A stretch of DNA of 64,000 nucleotides from an uncultured Dehalococcoidia bacterium (GTDB lineage Bacteria > Chloroflexota > Dehalococcoidia > Tepidiformales > Tepidiformaceae), in assembly GCA_938015525.1 (NCBI GenBank), contig CALLPC010000006.1, forward strand, positions 124,001 through 188,000, written 5' to 3'. Numbering within the stretch: position 1 is the stretch's first letter; every line of letters begins with the position of its first letter. Below are positions 8,348 through 15,803 of the stretch, piece after piece. The notes under the pieces were generated by a model. The model had not been told where the DNA came from, searched no databases, and saw nothing but the letters and a program-made list of their open reading frames with translations. Both the position numbers and the translations under genes were made by a program.

Positions 8348-8359
8348 AATTCGCGAATT
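8348..8359. promoter_or_regulatory. 12-bp perfect palindrome AATTCGCGAATT in divergent promoter region
   Basis: The only AT-rich perfect palindrome in the 190-bp divergent gap lies between the secreted SH3 protein and the tandem CoA-transferase, about 75 bp before the predicted -10 box of the latter. It could be an operator. Confidence 0.3.
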
Positions 8360-8427
8360 CCCGGTCAATGCCGGGGAAAAATTTCGCCATGGTCTTCACG
8401 CCGGGCTGCCTTTTCGGCCACCGCCGA

Positions 8428-8433
8428 TATGAT
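8428..8433 (+). promoter_or_regulatory. -10 element TATGAT of a leaderless gene
   Basis: TATGAT is followed by exactly seven bases and then the ATG at 8441. Transcription would then start at or next to the start codon. The gene has no Shine-Dalgarno sequence. Confidence 0.55.
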
Positions 8434-8440
8434 CGTCGCC

Positions 8441-10813
8441 ATGTCGAGCGTTCAGCCTCTTTGTGGTCTCCGTGTTCTCGAGTGCGCCGGGTGGAACGGT
8501 ATCCTCGCCGGCCGGCTGCTTGCTGATGCCGGCGCCGACGTGGTCCGCGTCGTAGGGCCGGGAGGAGACCCGCTGGACGCGGAACCGCCGTTCTTCGGGT
8601 CGAGCGGGGTCTCCATTCAGTCGACCTGGTACAACGCGGGCAAGCGGGTGTTGGCGCTCGACTTCTCAGAGCTGGACGGACGAGAGCGCTTCCTCCAGCT
8701 CGCGGCGTCGGCCGACATCCTGCTCGAAGACTGGGCGCCTGCGTCTCCGCCCTTCGAGGCCGCTGAGCTCCGGGCCGCCAATGGCCGCCTCGTGCGGGTG
8801 TCGGTAACGCCGATGGGACTCGATGGGCCGCGCTGCTCGTGGCGGGTCAACGACCTCGTGGCCAACGCACTCAGTGGCTCGGCGTGGCTGACCGGCGACC
8901 CCTCCAGCCCACCGATTTCGGGCTACGGCAACCAGTCCCATCACACGGTCGGGCTGTACGCGGCGGTGGCTGCGCTGGCCGGTTACCGGATGGCACGGCT
9001 CACTGGTGCAGGAACTCACATTGACCTCTCCGCGCACGAGGCGTTGGTGAGCTGCACCGAGCAGCTCCTGATGCAGTGGTTCTTCCCCAACGGCACGTGG
9101 GGCACCCCAATCGCCCGACGCCAGGGCAGCCTCCACTGGAGCGGCGCCTACGAGGTGTACCCGGCCAGGGACGGTCATGGCGTGATGGTAACGGCCTCGC
9201 TGAAGCTGACCGAGGTTCTCGTTCCCTGGCTCATCGAATGCGGGGCGGCACAGGACCTCGCAGATCGGGAGAAGTTCCCCGACGTTATCGCGATGGTGAA
9301 GAACCTCCCGTACGTGATGAAGGTGCTGCGCGAGTGGGTCGCGACCTGGGAGCGCGGAGAAGACCTGTTCTACGAGGGGCAGCGCCGGCACCAGCCGTTC
9401 GGGGTGGTCTGGGACGTACGTGAGTCGGTCGAGCGGAGCCCGCAGATCGCGGCACGGGGGTATCTCTCCGAGGTCGAGGTGCCAGGATTCGGGCGGACGA
9501 AGCTTCCCGGCCGTTTTTTCCGCACCAACGCGGATGGGCCGCCCCCCTCACCGCCGGTGCGCATCGCCGCAGATGAGGCCGGCTGGGCCCCTCGGGTGCC
9601 CGAGCCCGCCCCGCGAGCGGCCGCGGCCCCCGACCGGGCCCGGCCGCTCGAAGGGGTGCGTGTCCTGGATTTCACCCACGTCCTCGCCGGACCGTTCGGC
9701 ACGCGGGTGCTCGGCGACCTCGGTGCGGAGGTCATCAAGGTGAGCAGCGCGAAACGGAGCGGTGGCGCGAACTCCCCCGACCACCCGTATTACGTCTGCT
9801 GGAATCGAAACAAGAAGAGCATCGCCCTCGATATGACGCGCCCCGAAGCCCGGGCCGTCGCACGCGACCTCGCGCTGAAGTCGGACGTGGTCATCGAAAA
9901 CTTCTCAGCCGGTGTGTTGCGGCGCTGGGGTCTCGACTACGAATCGCTGAAGAGCGAACACCCTGGTGTGACGGTCATCTCGATGGGTGGCATGGGACAG
10001 GATGGCCCGTGGAAGGACTTCGTGACCTACGCGCCGACGATCCACGCGCTGACCGGCCTTACCTACCTTACGAATCCGGAAGGAACACGCACCGACGGGT
10101 ACGGATTTTCGCTTACCGACCACCTGAGTGGACTGGCGGCGGCGCTTGCGGCCCTCGAAGGCCTCGAGCACCGTGAGCGCACGGGACGCGGTCTGGCAGT
10201 CGACCTCGCGCAGTACGAGCTCGGCCTCGGCATCATGGCCCCGGCACTGATGGACTTCCTTGCCAACGGGGCGAACCCGGAACCGCGCGGCAACCGTCAC
10301 CCGTTCGACGCCTGGGCGCCACACGGGATTTACCCGTGTGCAGGAGAGGACCGCTGGATTGCGATCGCGGTCCGGGGAGACGACGAGTGGCGGCGGCTCG
10401 CCGGGATGCTCGAGCTCGACCCCGGGGGGCCGTTTGCGACCCACCGCCTGCGCGTGGAGAACTGGCGGCAGCTGGACGAGGCGATTGCCGCCCGCACCCG
10501 CAGCGAGGACGCCGTCGAACTCGCGGAGCGTCTGCAGCGGGCTGGTGTCCATGCTGGGCCGGTGCAGGACGCGCGCGACCTCGTCGAGGGGGACCCGCAG
10601 CTCGCGGCGAGGGACTTCTTCGGCAGCGCCCGGGCGGCCAAGTGGGGGGAGTACGGCATCGACCGGTTCCCCGCCCGATTCGACGGAGTGCGGCCCCCGG
10701 CCTACGAGGGAGTGCACGAGGTGGGAGAAGACACGTTCGATGTGCTGGCCTCGGTGCTCCACTATGACGATGACCGCATCGCGGAGCTCATGGCGTCGGG
10801 CGCGCTCAGCTGA
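8441..10813 (+). CDS. Tandem two-domain CaiB/BaiF CoA-transferase family protein
   Basis: The 790-residue protein contains two CoA-transferase family III units of about 390 residues. The first starts GLRVLECAGWNGILAGRLLADAGADVVRV. The second, near residue 405, starts GVRVLDFTHVLAGPFGTRVLGDLGAEVIKV. Family III enzymes move CoA between carboxylic acids through an Asp. The second unit keeps it (FSLTDHLSG), but the first reads NQSHHTVG there and is probably inactive. Usual members are single-domain dimers, so this fusion may be an internal pseudo-dimer. The start follows the leaderless -10 box; the open frame extends further upstream without family similarity. Confidence 0.88.
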   Translation: MSSVQPLCGLRVLECAGWNGILAGRLLADAGADVVRVVGPGGDPLDAEPPFFGSSGVSIQSTWYNAGKRVLALDFSELDGRERFLQLAASADILLEDWAPASPPFEAAELRAANGRLVRVSVTPMGLDGPRCSWRVNDLVANALSGSAWLTGDPSSPPISGYGNQSHHTVGLYAAVAALAGYRMARLTGAGTHIDLSAHEALVSCTEQLLMQWFFPNGTWGTPIARRQGSLHWSGAYEVYPARDGHGVMVTASLKLTEVLVPWLIECGAAQDLADREKFPDVIAMVKNLPYVMKVLREWVATWERGEDLFYEGQRRHQPFGVVWDVRESVERSPQIAARGYLSEVEVPGFGRTKLPGRFFRTNADGPPPSPPVRIAADEAGWAPRVPEPAPRAAAAPDRARPLEGVRVLDFTHVLAGPFGTRVLGDLGAEVIKVSSAKRSGGANSPDHPYYVCWNRNKKSIALDMTRPEARAVARDLALKSDVVIENFSAGVLRRWGLDYESLKSEHPGVTVISMGGMGQDGPWKDFVTYAPTIHALTGLTYLTNPEGTRTDGYGFSLTDHLSGLAAALAALEGLEHRERTGRGLAVDLAQYELGLGIMAPALMDFLANGANPEPRGNRHPFDAWAPHGIYPCAGEDRWIAIAVRGDDEWRRLAGMLELDPGGPFATHRLRVENWRQLDEAIAARTRSEDAVELAERLQRAGVHAGPVQDARDLVEGDPQLAARDFFGSARAAKWGEYGIDRFPARFDGVRPPAYEGVHEVGEDTFDVLASVLHYDDDRIAELMASGALS

Positions 10814-10875
10814 AGGTTGCGAAGAGAAACCGAGGCTCTGCTACGCTAGCCGCAGCCCGTCGCGAGGAGCCCCCC

Positions 10876-12090
10876 GTGCCGTTTCGCCTGTTCACATCGC
10901 TTGGGAACGAGGTCCGGGAGTTTCGAACGGTCAGCCCCGGCGAAGTCCGCATGTACGTCTGTGGGGTGACCCCGTACGACGTTACCCACCTGGGGCACGC
11001 GTTTTCATATGTGCAGTTCGATGCGCTGCGGCGGTATCTCGTCTGGCTCGGCTACCGCGTACGGTATGTGCAAAACGTCACCGATATCGACGACGACATG
11101 ATCATGGTGTCCCGCCGGCAGGGCGGGCGGCCGATTGCCGAGATACGGGACGAGAACGACGCAATCCTCAGGGAAGACCTCGACCGCCTCAATGTGCTGC
11201 GGCCGACGGTCTACCCGTATGCCACGGACCATATCCCGGAGATCATCGACACGACTGCACGGCTGATCGAGCTGGGTCACGCCTACGTCGTGGACGGCGA
11301 CGTTTTCTTTGACGTCGCTTCGTTCCCGCGGTACGGGCGGCTGAGCGGCCTGACCCTGGAGGAGCTGGGGAAGCGGGAAAACCCCGAATCGAAGCGGGCG
11401 CACAAAAAGCGCGGGCACCTTGACTTCCTGCTCTGGCAGCAGGTCGACCCCGGCGACCCCGCGTGGGAGAGCCCGTGGGGCCCCGGGCGGCCAGGCTGGA
11501 GCATCGAGTGCACAGCGATGGCGGTGAAGCACCTCGGGACCCGCATCGACATCCACGGCGGCGGAAGCGACCTGAAGTACCCGCACCACGAGAACGAGAT
11601 CGCCCAGGCGGAGTGCGCCTATGGCGTTGAACCCTTCTGCACCTGGTGGGTTCACAACGGGATGCTCCAGCTCGACGGCGTCAAGATGAGCAAGTCGCTC
11701 GGCAACCTGGTGCTCGCCCGCGAGCTGATGCAGTCCTATGAGCCGGACCACCTGCGGCTCTATCTCCTCAGCCACCACCTTCGCGCCGATGCGAACTACG
11801 TGCGGGGGGCCCTCGATGCGCTGGGCGAGCGGTATGGCCGCCTGAAGGCGGCAGTCAGCCGGGCCCAGTCGGCCGAGCCCGACAGAACGGCCCTCGGGAT
11901 GATGCTCACGCGGCTCGAGGACGATTTCGATGCACCGGGTGCCCTCGAGGCTGCGGACTCTATCGCTTCCCGGGTACTCGCGGGTGCGGGCGGGGAAGGC
12001 GAAGCGGAAGCCGTCCGTGTCGGGCTGCAGGTGCTCGGCTTTGCGTTTGCCGGGGCGCGTGGCCCCGCGAACGGCGACCTCACCCCCTGA
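10876..12090 (+). CDS. cysS: Cysteinyl-tRNA synthetase, short form with MshC-like signature
   Basis: The 404-residue class I synthetase has HLGH (HIGH motif) in CGVTPYDVTHLGHA, KMSKSLGN, and the zinc ligands expected for CysS (Cys in YVCGV, Cys in SIECTAMA, His/Glu in YPHHENEIAQ). It should charge tRNA(Cys) in the cytoplasm. It is shorter than typical CysS (about 460) and ends soon after the helical region, without the usual long C-terminal anticodon domain. The sequence CGVTPYDVTHLGHA resembles the mycothiol ligase MshC. A GTG start follows GAGGAG. I call it CysS because of PHHENEIAQ and KMSKSLGN; a ligase role like MshC cannot be excluded. Confidence 0.85.
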   Translation: MPFRLFTSLGNEVREFRTVSPGEVRMYVCGVTPYDVTHLGHAFSYVQFDALRRYLVWLGYRVRYVQNVTDIDDDMIMVSRRQGGRPIAEIRDENDAILREDLDRLNVLRPTVYPYATDHIPEIIDTTARLIELGHAYVVDGDVFFDVASFPRYGRLSGLTLEELGKRENPESKRAHKKRGHLDFLLWQQVDPGDPAWESPWGPGRPGWSIECTAMAVKHLGTRIDIHGGGSDLKYPHHENEIAQAECAYGVEPFCTWWVHNGMLQLDGVKMSKSLGNLVLARELMQSYEPDHLRLYLLSHHLRADANYVRGALDALGERYGRLKAAVSRAQSAEPDRTALGMMLTRLEDDFDAPGALEAADSIASRVLAGAGGEGEAEAVRVGLQVLGFAFAGARGPANGDLTP

Positions 12091-12093
12091 CGG

Positions 12094-13287
12094 TCACGCC
12101 CCGGCGGGACCGATAACACGCTCGGCTTGGAGGCGCTCTATTTCCTGGCCGGTGAGTCCCGCTTCGCGCAGGACGTCGGCGGTGTCAACACCGAGGTCAC
12201 GCGCGGGAAAACTGAGGCGGGGCGGGGTCTCGGAAAGCTGGATGTGAGGCCCGACCACCCGCTGCCGTCCGAACCTCGGATGGTCGGTTTCCGCGAGGTA
12301 GCCGTTGGCCCAGACCTGCTCAGATTCGGCGAGCTCCAGGTAGTCCTGGACGATGGAGGCAGGGACGTCCTCCTGCCGGAGCCGCTCGAGCCAGTGCGCT
12401 GAGGTGTCGCTGGCGAAGGCCTCTTCAAGGATCGGTTCGAGCTCGTGCCGATGCTTGTAGCGAACGAAGCCGCGGGCGAAGCGCGGGTCATGGATGAGAT
12501 GGTCGAGGCCGAGGGCGCGCGCGATCCGGGGCCAGAATTTTTGGTCGATACCTACGATCATGACCCATCGGCCGTCGGCGCACTGGTAGTGTCCGACGGT
12601 CGGAGCGGCCCGGAATTCTCGGGGCCGCTCTTTCCCGAAGTGCAGCGCGTGGAGGAGCTCCGGTGCCTGGAGAGCAAGCTGGGTACCGAGGAGGGAGACC
12701 TCGACCACCTGTCCCCGACCGGTGCGCTCCCGCACGAACAGCGCCGTCATGATGCCGAGGGCAAGGTTCATGCCGCCAGTCTGGTCGGCAATCCCGGGGT
12801 AGGGGATTTCGGGGCGGTGACCGGGGCCTCCCCCGGCGTGCTGCGCGAAGCCGGAGTAGGCCTGGGCGATCTGGTCGAACGATGGGAGCTTCGCCAAGGG
12901 GCCTCTCGAACCCCAGCCCGTCGCGCGGGCGTAGACGAGGCGCGGGTTGCGTGCACGCACGACATCGGGGCCGAGGCCCCATCGCTCCATCGTCCCCGGC
13001 CGGAAGTTTTCTACGAGGACATCAGCCCGGTCCGCGAGACGGAGGGCGAGGTCGACGCCCTCGGACCGGCGGAGGTCGATGCAGACTGAGCGCTTGCCCC
13101 GATCGAGCGACTCCCAGAACGCAGAGAAACCGTCGGGTTCCCGCCACATGCGCCGGCCGTAGTCCCCGGCCGGGTCTTCCACCTTGACGACATCGGCGCC
13201 GAAATCAGCGAGGATGACGGTTGCGAACGGTCCCTGCTGGTAGCGGGTGAAATCGAGGACGCGGATACCTTCGAGCGGAGCTTCCAT
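12094..13287 (-). CDS. CaiB/BaiF CoA-transferase family III protein
   Basis: The 397-residue single-domain CoA-transferase starts MEAPLEGIRVLDFTRYQQGPF and carries ADFGADVVKVEDP. The catalytic Asp is in GIADQTGGMNLALG, and RTGRGQVVEVSLL is also present. It would transfer CoA to or from an unidentified carboxylic acid. The ATG at 13287 is preceded by TACACT and seven bases, so the transcript is probably leaderless; longer in-frame starts upstream add no family sequence. A perfect inverted repeat covers its -35 region. Its end is three bases from the convergent cysS. Confidence 0.9.
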   Translation of the reverse strand: MEAPLEGIRVLDFTRYQQGPFATVILADFGADVVKVEDPAGDYGRRMWREPDGFSAFWESLDRGKRSVCIDLRRSEGVDLALRLADRADVLVENFRPGTMERWGLGPDVVRARNPRLVYARATGWGSRGPLAKLPSFDQIAQAYSGFAQHAGGGPGHRPEIPYPGIADQTGGMNLALGIMTALFVRERTGRGQVVEVSLLGTQLALQAPELLHALHFGKERPREFRAAPTVGHYQCADGRWVMIVGIDQKFWPRIARALGLDHLIHDPRFARGFVRYKHRHELEPILEEAFASDTSAHWLERLRQEDVPASIVQDYLELAESEQVWANGYLAETDHPRFGRQRVVGPHIQLSETPPRLSFPARDLGVDTADVLREAGLTGQEIERLQAERVIGPAGA

Positions 13288-13306
13288 GGGCGGGAGTGTA
13301 CGCCCG

Positions 13307-13338
13307 CCCGGGCTGACTGCGAAGGCAGTCAGCCCGGG
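13307..13338. repeat. Perfect 14-bp inverted repeat over the CoA-transferase -35 region
   Basis: Arms 13307-13320 and 13325-13338 are exact inverted copies with a 4-bp centre. The predicted -10 box (complement of 13295-13300) and the start codon at 13287 place the repeat upstream of the transcription start. It is therefore more likely a DNA operator than an RNA hairpin of that gene. Confidence 0.6.
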
Positions 13339-13580
13339 TCGCCCCGCCGCTACCAAATCTCGCCGGCGAACGACTGGGGCCGATGCTATCGAGCGGAGCC
13401 GCACCCCCGGAAGGCACCCGAACGAAGGCAATACCAAGGCTAGGGCTCGATAGCCGCACCGACCTGACTTTTGCAGGAAAGCGGGGCCACCTTCCGGCAA
13501 AAGAGCAGTAGTTTGCCTGCCCCGGGGCGAGGGTGTGGGACTGCAGCGGTCATCCTGAGCGGTCGATAAGTACCTATGCG

Positions 13581-15005
13581 ATGCCTCACCGATCCACCGC
13601 CAGCCGGCGCGAAGACTGGTTCATCGCCCTGACGTTCGCGGCCGGGGCCCTTGCCTTCACATGGGCGTTCTTCATCCAACCGCTCCGTGACCCTGTCGGG
13701 CTCGCAGTCGTCGTGCTCCTCGCGGTCTTAACGGAGTCCCTGTCGGTCCGGCTGTATTTCGGGGGCTGGGTTTCGGTCAGCTTCGTCGGCACGGCGATGG
13801 CGGCGGTGCTGTTCGGGCCGGCCGGGGCGGTGACGACCGCCAGCGCGATTGCGATTGCCGGTTGGCTGACCGGGGAGCGGAATCCACGAAAGCTCGCGTT
13901 CAACTTCGGTCACGAGACGCTGGCGGCCTTTTGCGCTGCTGCCGGGGCGATGGTCATCCAGTCTGCCGCCGATGGGCTCGTCCCGCGCCCCGTGCTTTCC
14001 CTCGCGGAGGGCGGCACTGCGGCGCTCATCCTGTACGCAATCGACGGTGTATGGGTCGCCGCCATCGTCGCATTGACGAACGGCCGGACGCTCGTTTCGA
14101 GTTTCCGGGACAACATCGGCTGGCTGTTCCCGTATTACGCCGTGCTTGGCCTCGTCGCGGGCGGCCTCGCGGTGATCTTCCAGGAGCTGGGAGTGGCCGC
14201 CGTGGTGGTGATGGTACTTCCGCTGGTGCTAGCCCGGTACTCAGTCAGCCAGTTCGTAGAACGCACACGCGAGAACGTCGTCCGTCTCGAGCGCTCGAAC
14301 GAACAGTTGCACCGGGCGTACATCGAAATCCGGGAAATGTCTGAACAGCTACGGGACGCCTACACCGGGACGCTGGAGTCGCTGGTGACGGCCCTGGACG
14401 TCCGCGACCAGGAGACGCGGGGCCATTCGGTTCGGGTGGCGCAGCATGCGCTGGACGTCGCCAGGATGCTCGGGGTCAGAGACGACGAGGAGCTCCTCAC
14501 CATCTACCAGGGCGCGCTCATGCACGATGTCGGCAAGATCGGCGTTCCGGACGCCATCTTGTTGAAACCCGACCGGCTGACCGAGGAGGAGTGGGAGTTC
14601 ATGCGGCGGCACCCAGCGATGGGGTACCGCATCCTTGCCCAGGTTCCGTATCTTCGCCCGGCGGCGAAGATCGTGCTGGCCCACCACGAGCGGTGGGACG
14701 GCGCGGGCTACCCCCGAGGCCTGGCAGGCGATGAGATACCCCTGGGCGCGCGAATTTTTGCGGTCTGCGACACGTACGACGCCATCATTTCGGACCGGCC
14801 CTACCGCCGGGGACAGTCGCCCGACGCAGCGCTTGCTGAGATACTTCGCTGCGCGGGAAGCCAGTTCGACCCTCTCGTGGTGGAGGCGTTCGAAGCGCTG
14901 TTCCCCCGCTGGAAACACGAGACGCCCGGGAACCCCGCCCGGCCGCTGCTCTACCGCCCCGCCTGGAGGCTGGATGACGATGCGCCAGGAAGAGCGGCGA
15001 GCTAG
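13581..15005 (+). CDS. Membrane-anchored HD-GYP domain protein (c-di-GMP phosphodiesterase-like)
   Basis: The 474-residue protein has five or six hydrophobic helices in residues 12-225, a short coiled-coil segment (NEQLHRAYIEIREMSEQLRD) and a C-terminal HD-GYP domain. The domain shows GALMHDVGKIG (HD) and HHERWDGAGYPRGL (GYP), so the metal-binding and signature residues are intact. HD-GYP proteins hydrolyse cyclic di-GMP, and the membrane part probably senses a signal. The start at 13581 is the first good ATG, with no strong ribosome binding site. The TetR gene starts before this gene ends (32-bp overlap), implying translational coupling. Confidence 0.88.
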   Translation: MPHRSTASRREDWFIALTFAAGALAFTWAFFIQPLRDPVGLAVVVLLAVLTESLSVRLYFGGWVSVSFVGTAMAAVLFGPAGAVTTASAIAIAGWLTGERNPRKLAFNFGHETLAAFCAAAGAMVIQSAADGLVPRPVLSLAEGGTAALILYAIDGVWVAAIVALTNGRTLVSSFRDNIGWLFPYYAVLGLVAGGLAVIFQELGVAAVVVMVLPLVLARYSVSQFVERTRENVVRLERSNEQLHRAYIEIREMSEQLRDAYTGTLESLVTALDVRDQETRGHSVRVAQHALDVARMLGVRDDEELLTIYQGALMHDVGKIGVPDAILLKPDRLTEEEWEFMRRHPAMGYRILAQVPYLRPAAKIVLAHHERWDGAGYPRGLAGDEIPLGARIFAVCDTYDAIISDRPYRRGQSPDAALAEILRCAGSQFDPLVVEAFEALFPRWKHETPGNPARPLLYRPAWRLDDDAPGRAAS

Positions 15006-15525
15006 GACACGGCGGCAGCTGCTCGACGCCGCGCGGGCGGCCTTCGCGGAGCGTGGGTTTGACGGCGGCTCGCTGGATGCGATAGCGGCCACTGCCGGAC
15101 TCTCGAAAGGCGCCGTCTACGCCCATTTTCCGACAAAACTCGACCTGTATCTCGCGGTTATCGACGAGGTCCTGTCCGAAGCTCGACAGCGCGTCGACGC
15201 GGTGGCCGCCGCCATACGCCAGGAGGAGCGACCTGACGCCGCTGCCCGGCAGTACCTCCGGGCGGCGGGGCACGCCGCGGTCCACGCAGCGCTGCTGATG
15301 GATGCATGGACGACCGCGACCCGCCAAGTGGAGGTGAGAGAACTGCTCGACGCCTACCTGCTCGAGCGGCAAGCGGCCCTTGCTGCGGCGGCAGTCGATG
15401 CCGGCCTGCGACCGGACGAGGCGCTTGCGCTGGCGGAAATGACCGGGCTGCTGATCGATGCCGATGTGCTCCACAGCCGGCATGCCGGGGTCGTGGAGAG
15501 TGCCCGTTCGAGTCACGGGGCATGA
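14974..15525 (+). CDS. TetR-family transcriptional regulator
   Basis: The 183-residue protein has an N-terminal TetR DNA-binding domain. It starts RRQLLDAARAAFAERGFDGG, and its recognition helix region reads ATAGLSKGAVYAHFPTKLDLY. A helical ligand-binding domain follows. ATG at 14974 lies five bases after GGAGG, within the end of the HD-GYP gene. Downstream are a hairpin and a convergent micropeptide gene whose promoter carries a 22-bp palindrome. That palindrome is a plausible target for this regulator, though nothing in the sequence proves it. Confidence 0.92.
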   Translation: MTMRQEERRARTRRQLLDAARAAFAERGFDGGSLDAIAATAGLSKGAVYAHFPTKLDLYLAVIDEVLSEARQRVDAVAAAIRQEERPDAAARQYLRAAGHAAVHAALLMDAWTTATRQVEVRELLDAYLLERQAALAAAAVDAGLRPDEALALAEMTGLLIDADVLHSRHAGVVESARSSHGA

Positions 15526-15526
15526 C

Positions 15527-15554
15527 GAAGGGGGCCGGCTTGCCAGCCCCCTTC
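15527..15554. terminator. Convergent terminator hairpin
   Basis: A 9-bp stem (15527-15535 with 15546-15554) has a further GGC/GCC match inside. It lies just after the TetR stop codon and before the end of the micropeptide gene, so it could end both transcripts. Confidence 0.55.
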
Positions 15555-15574
15555 CTGGGTGTTGCGCTCCCGGT

Positions 15575-15667
15575 TTACCAGCGGATGGTCAGCATGGGCG
15601 CAGCCGTCGAAACGACCGCGACCGCAGCCAGCACACCAGCAACGAGGAGCATGCGGAGCCTAGCCAT
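15575..15667 (-). CDS. 30-residue single-span membrane micropeptide
   Basis: A short open frame encodes 30 residues beginning MARLRMLLVAGVLAAVAVV and ending TIRW. It has two N-terminal Arg, one hydrophobic span (about residues 5-24) and a short tail. A strong ribosome binding site (GGGAGG, seven bases before the ATG) precedes it. Upstream are TTGACA (complement of 15741-15746) and TATTAC (complement of 15717-15722) with an 18-bp spacer. A palindrome covers the start-site region. The function is unknown; such peptides may modulate membrane proteins or act as toxins. The promoter, ribosome binding site and terminator together make it more credible than a chance frame. Confidence 0.5.
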   Translation of the reverse strand: MARLRMLLVAGVLAAVAVVSTAAPMLTIRW

Positions 15668-15696
15668 TAGGCACCTCCCGCGATATTCCGGACGGA

Positions 15697-15746
15697 ACAT
15701 GCCGACCGGCCGGTATGTAATACGTCCGCAAGGGTAAAGGTGTCAA
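15697..15746 (-). promoter_or_regulatory. Promoter with overlapping 22-bp palindromic operator for the micropeptide
   Basis: The -35 box TTGACA and -10 box TATTAC (18-bp spacer) read on the minus strand. An imperfect 22-bp palindrome (15697-15718, pattern ACATnCCGnCCGGnCGGnATGT) overlaps the -10 end and the expected transcription start. This is the usual position of a TetR-type operator. Confidence 0.5.
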
Positions 15747-15803
15747 GATGGGAAAGGACGCGTGAACGGGGTGGAGGCCGGCTCGATTTGTAAATTTTTT
15801 TGG

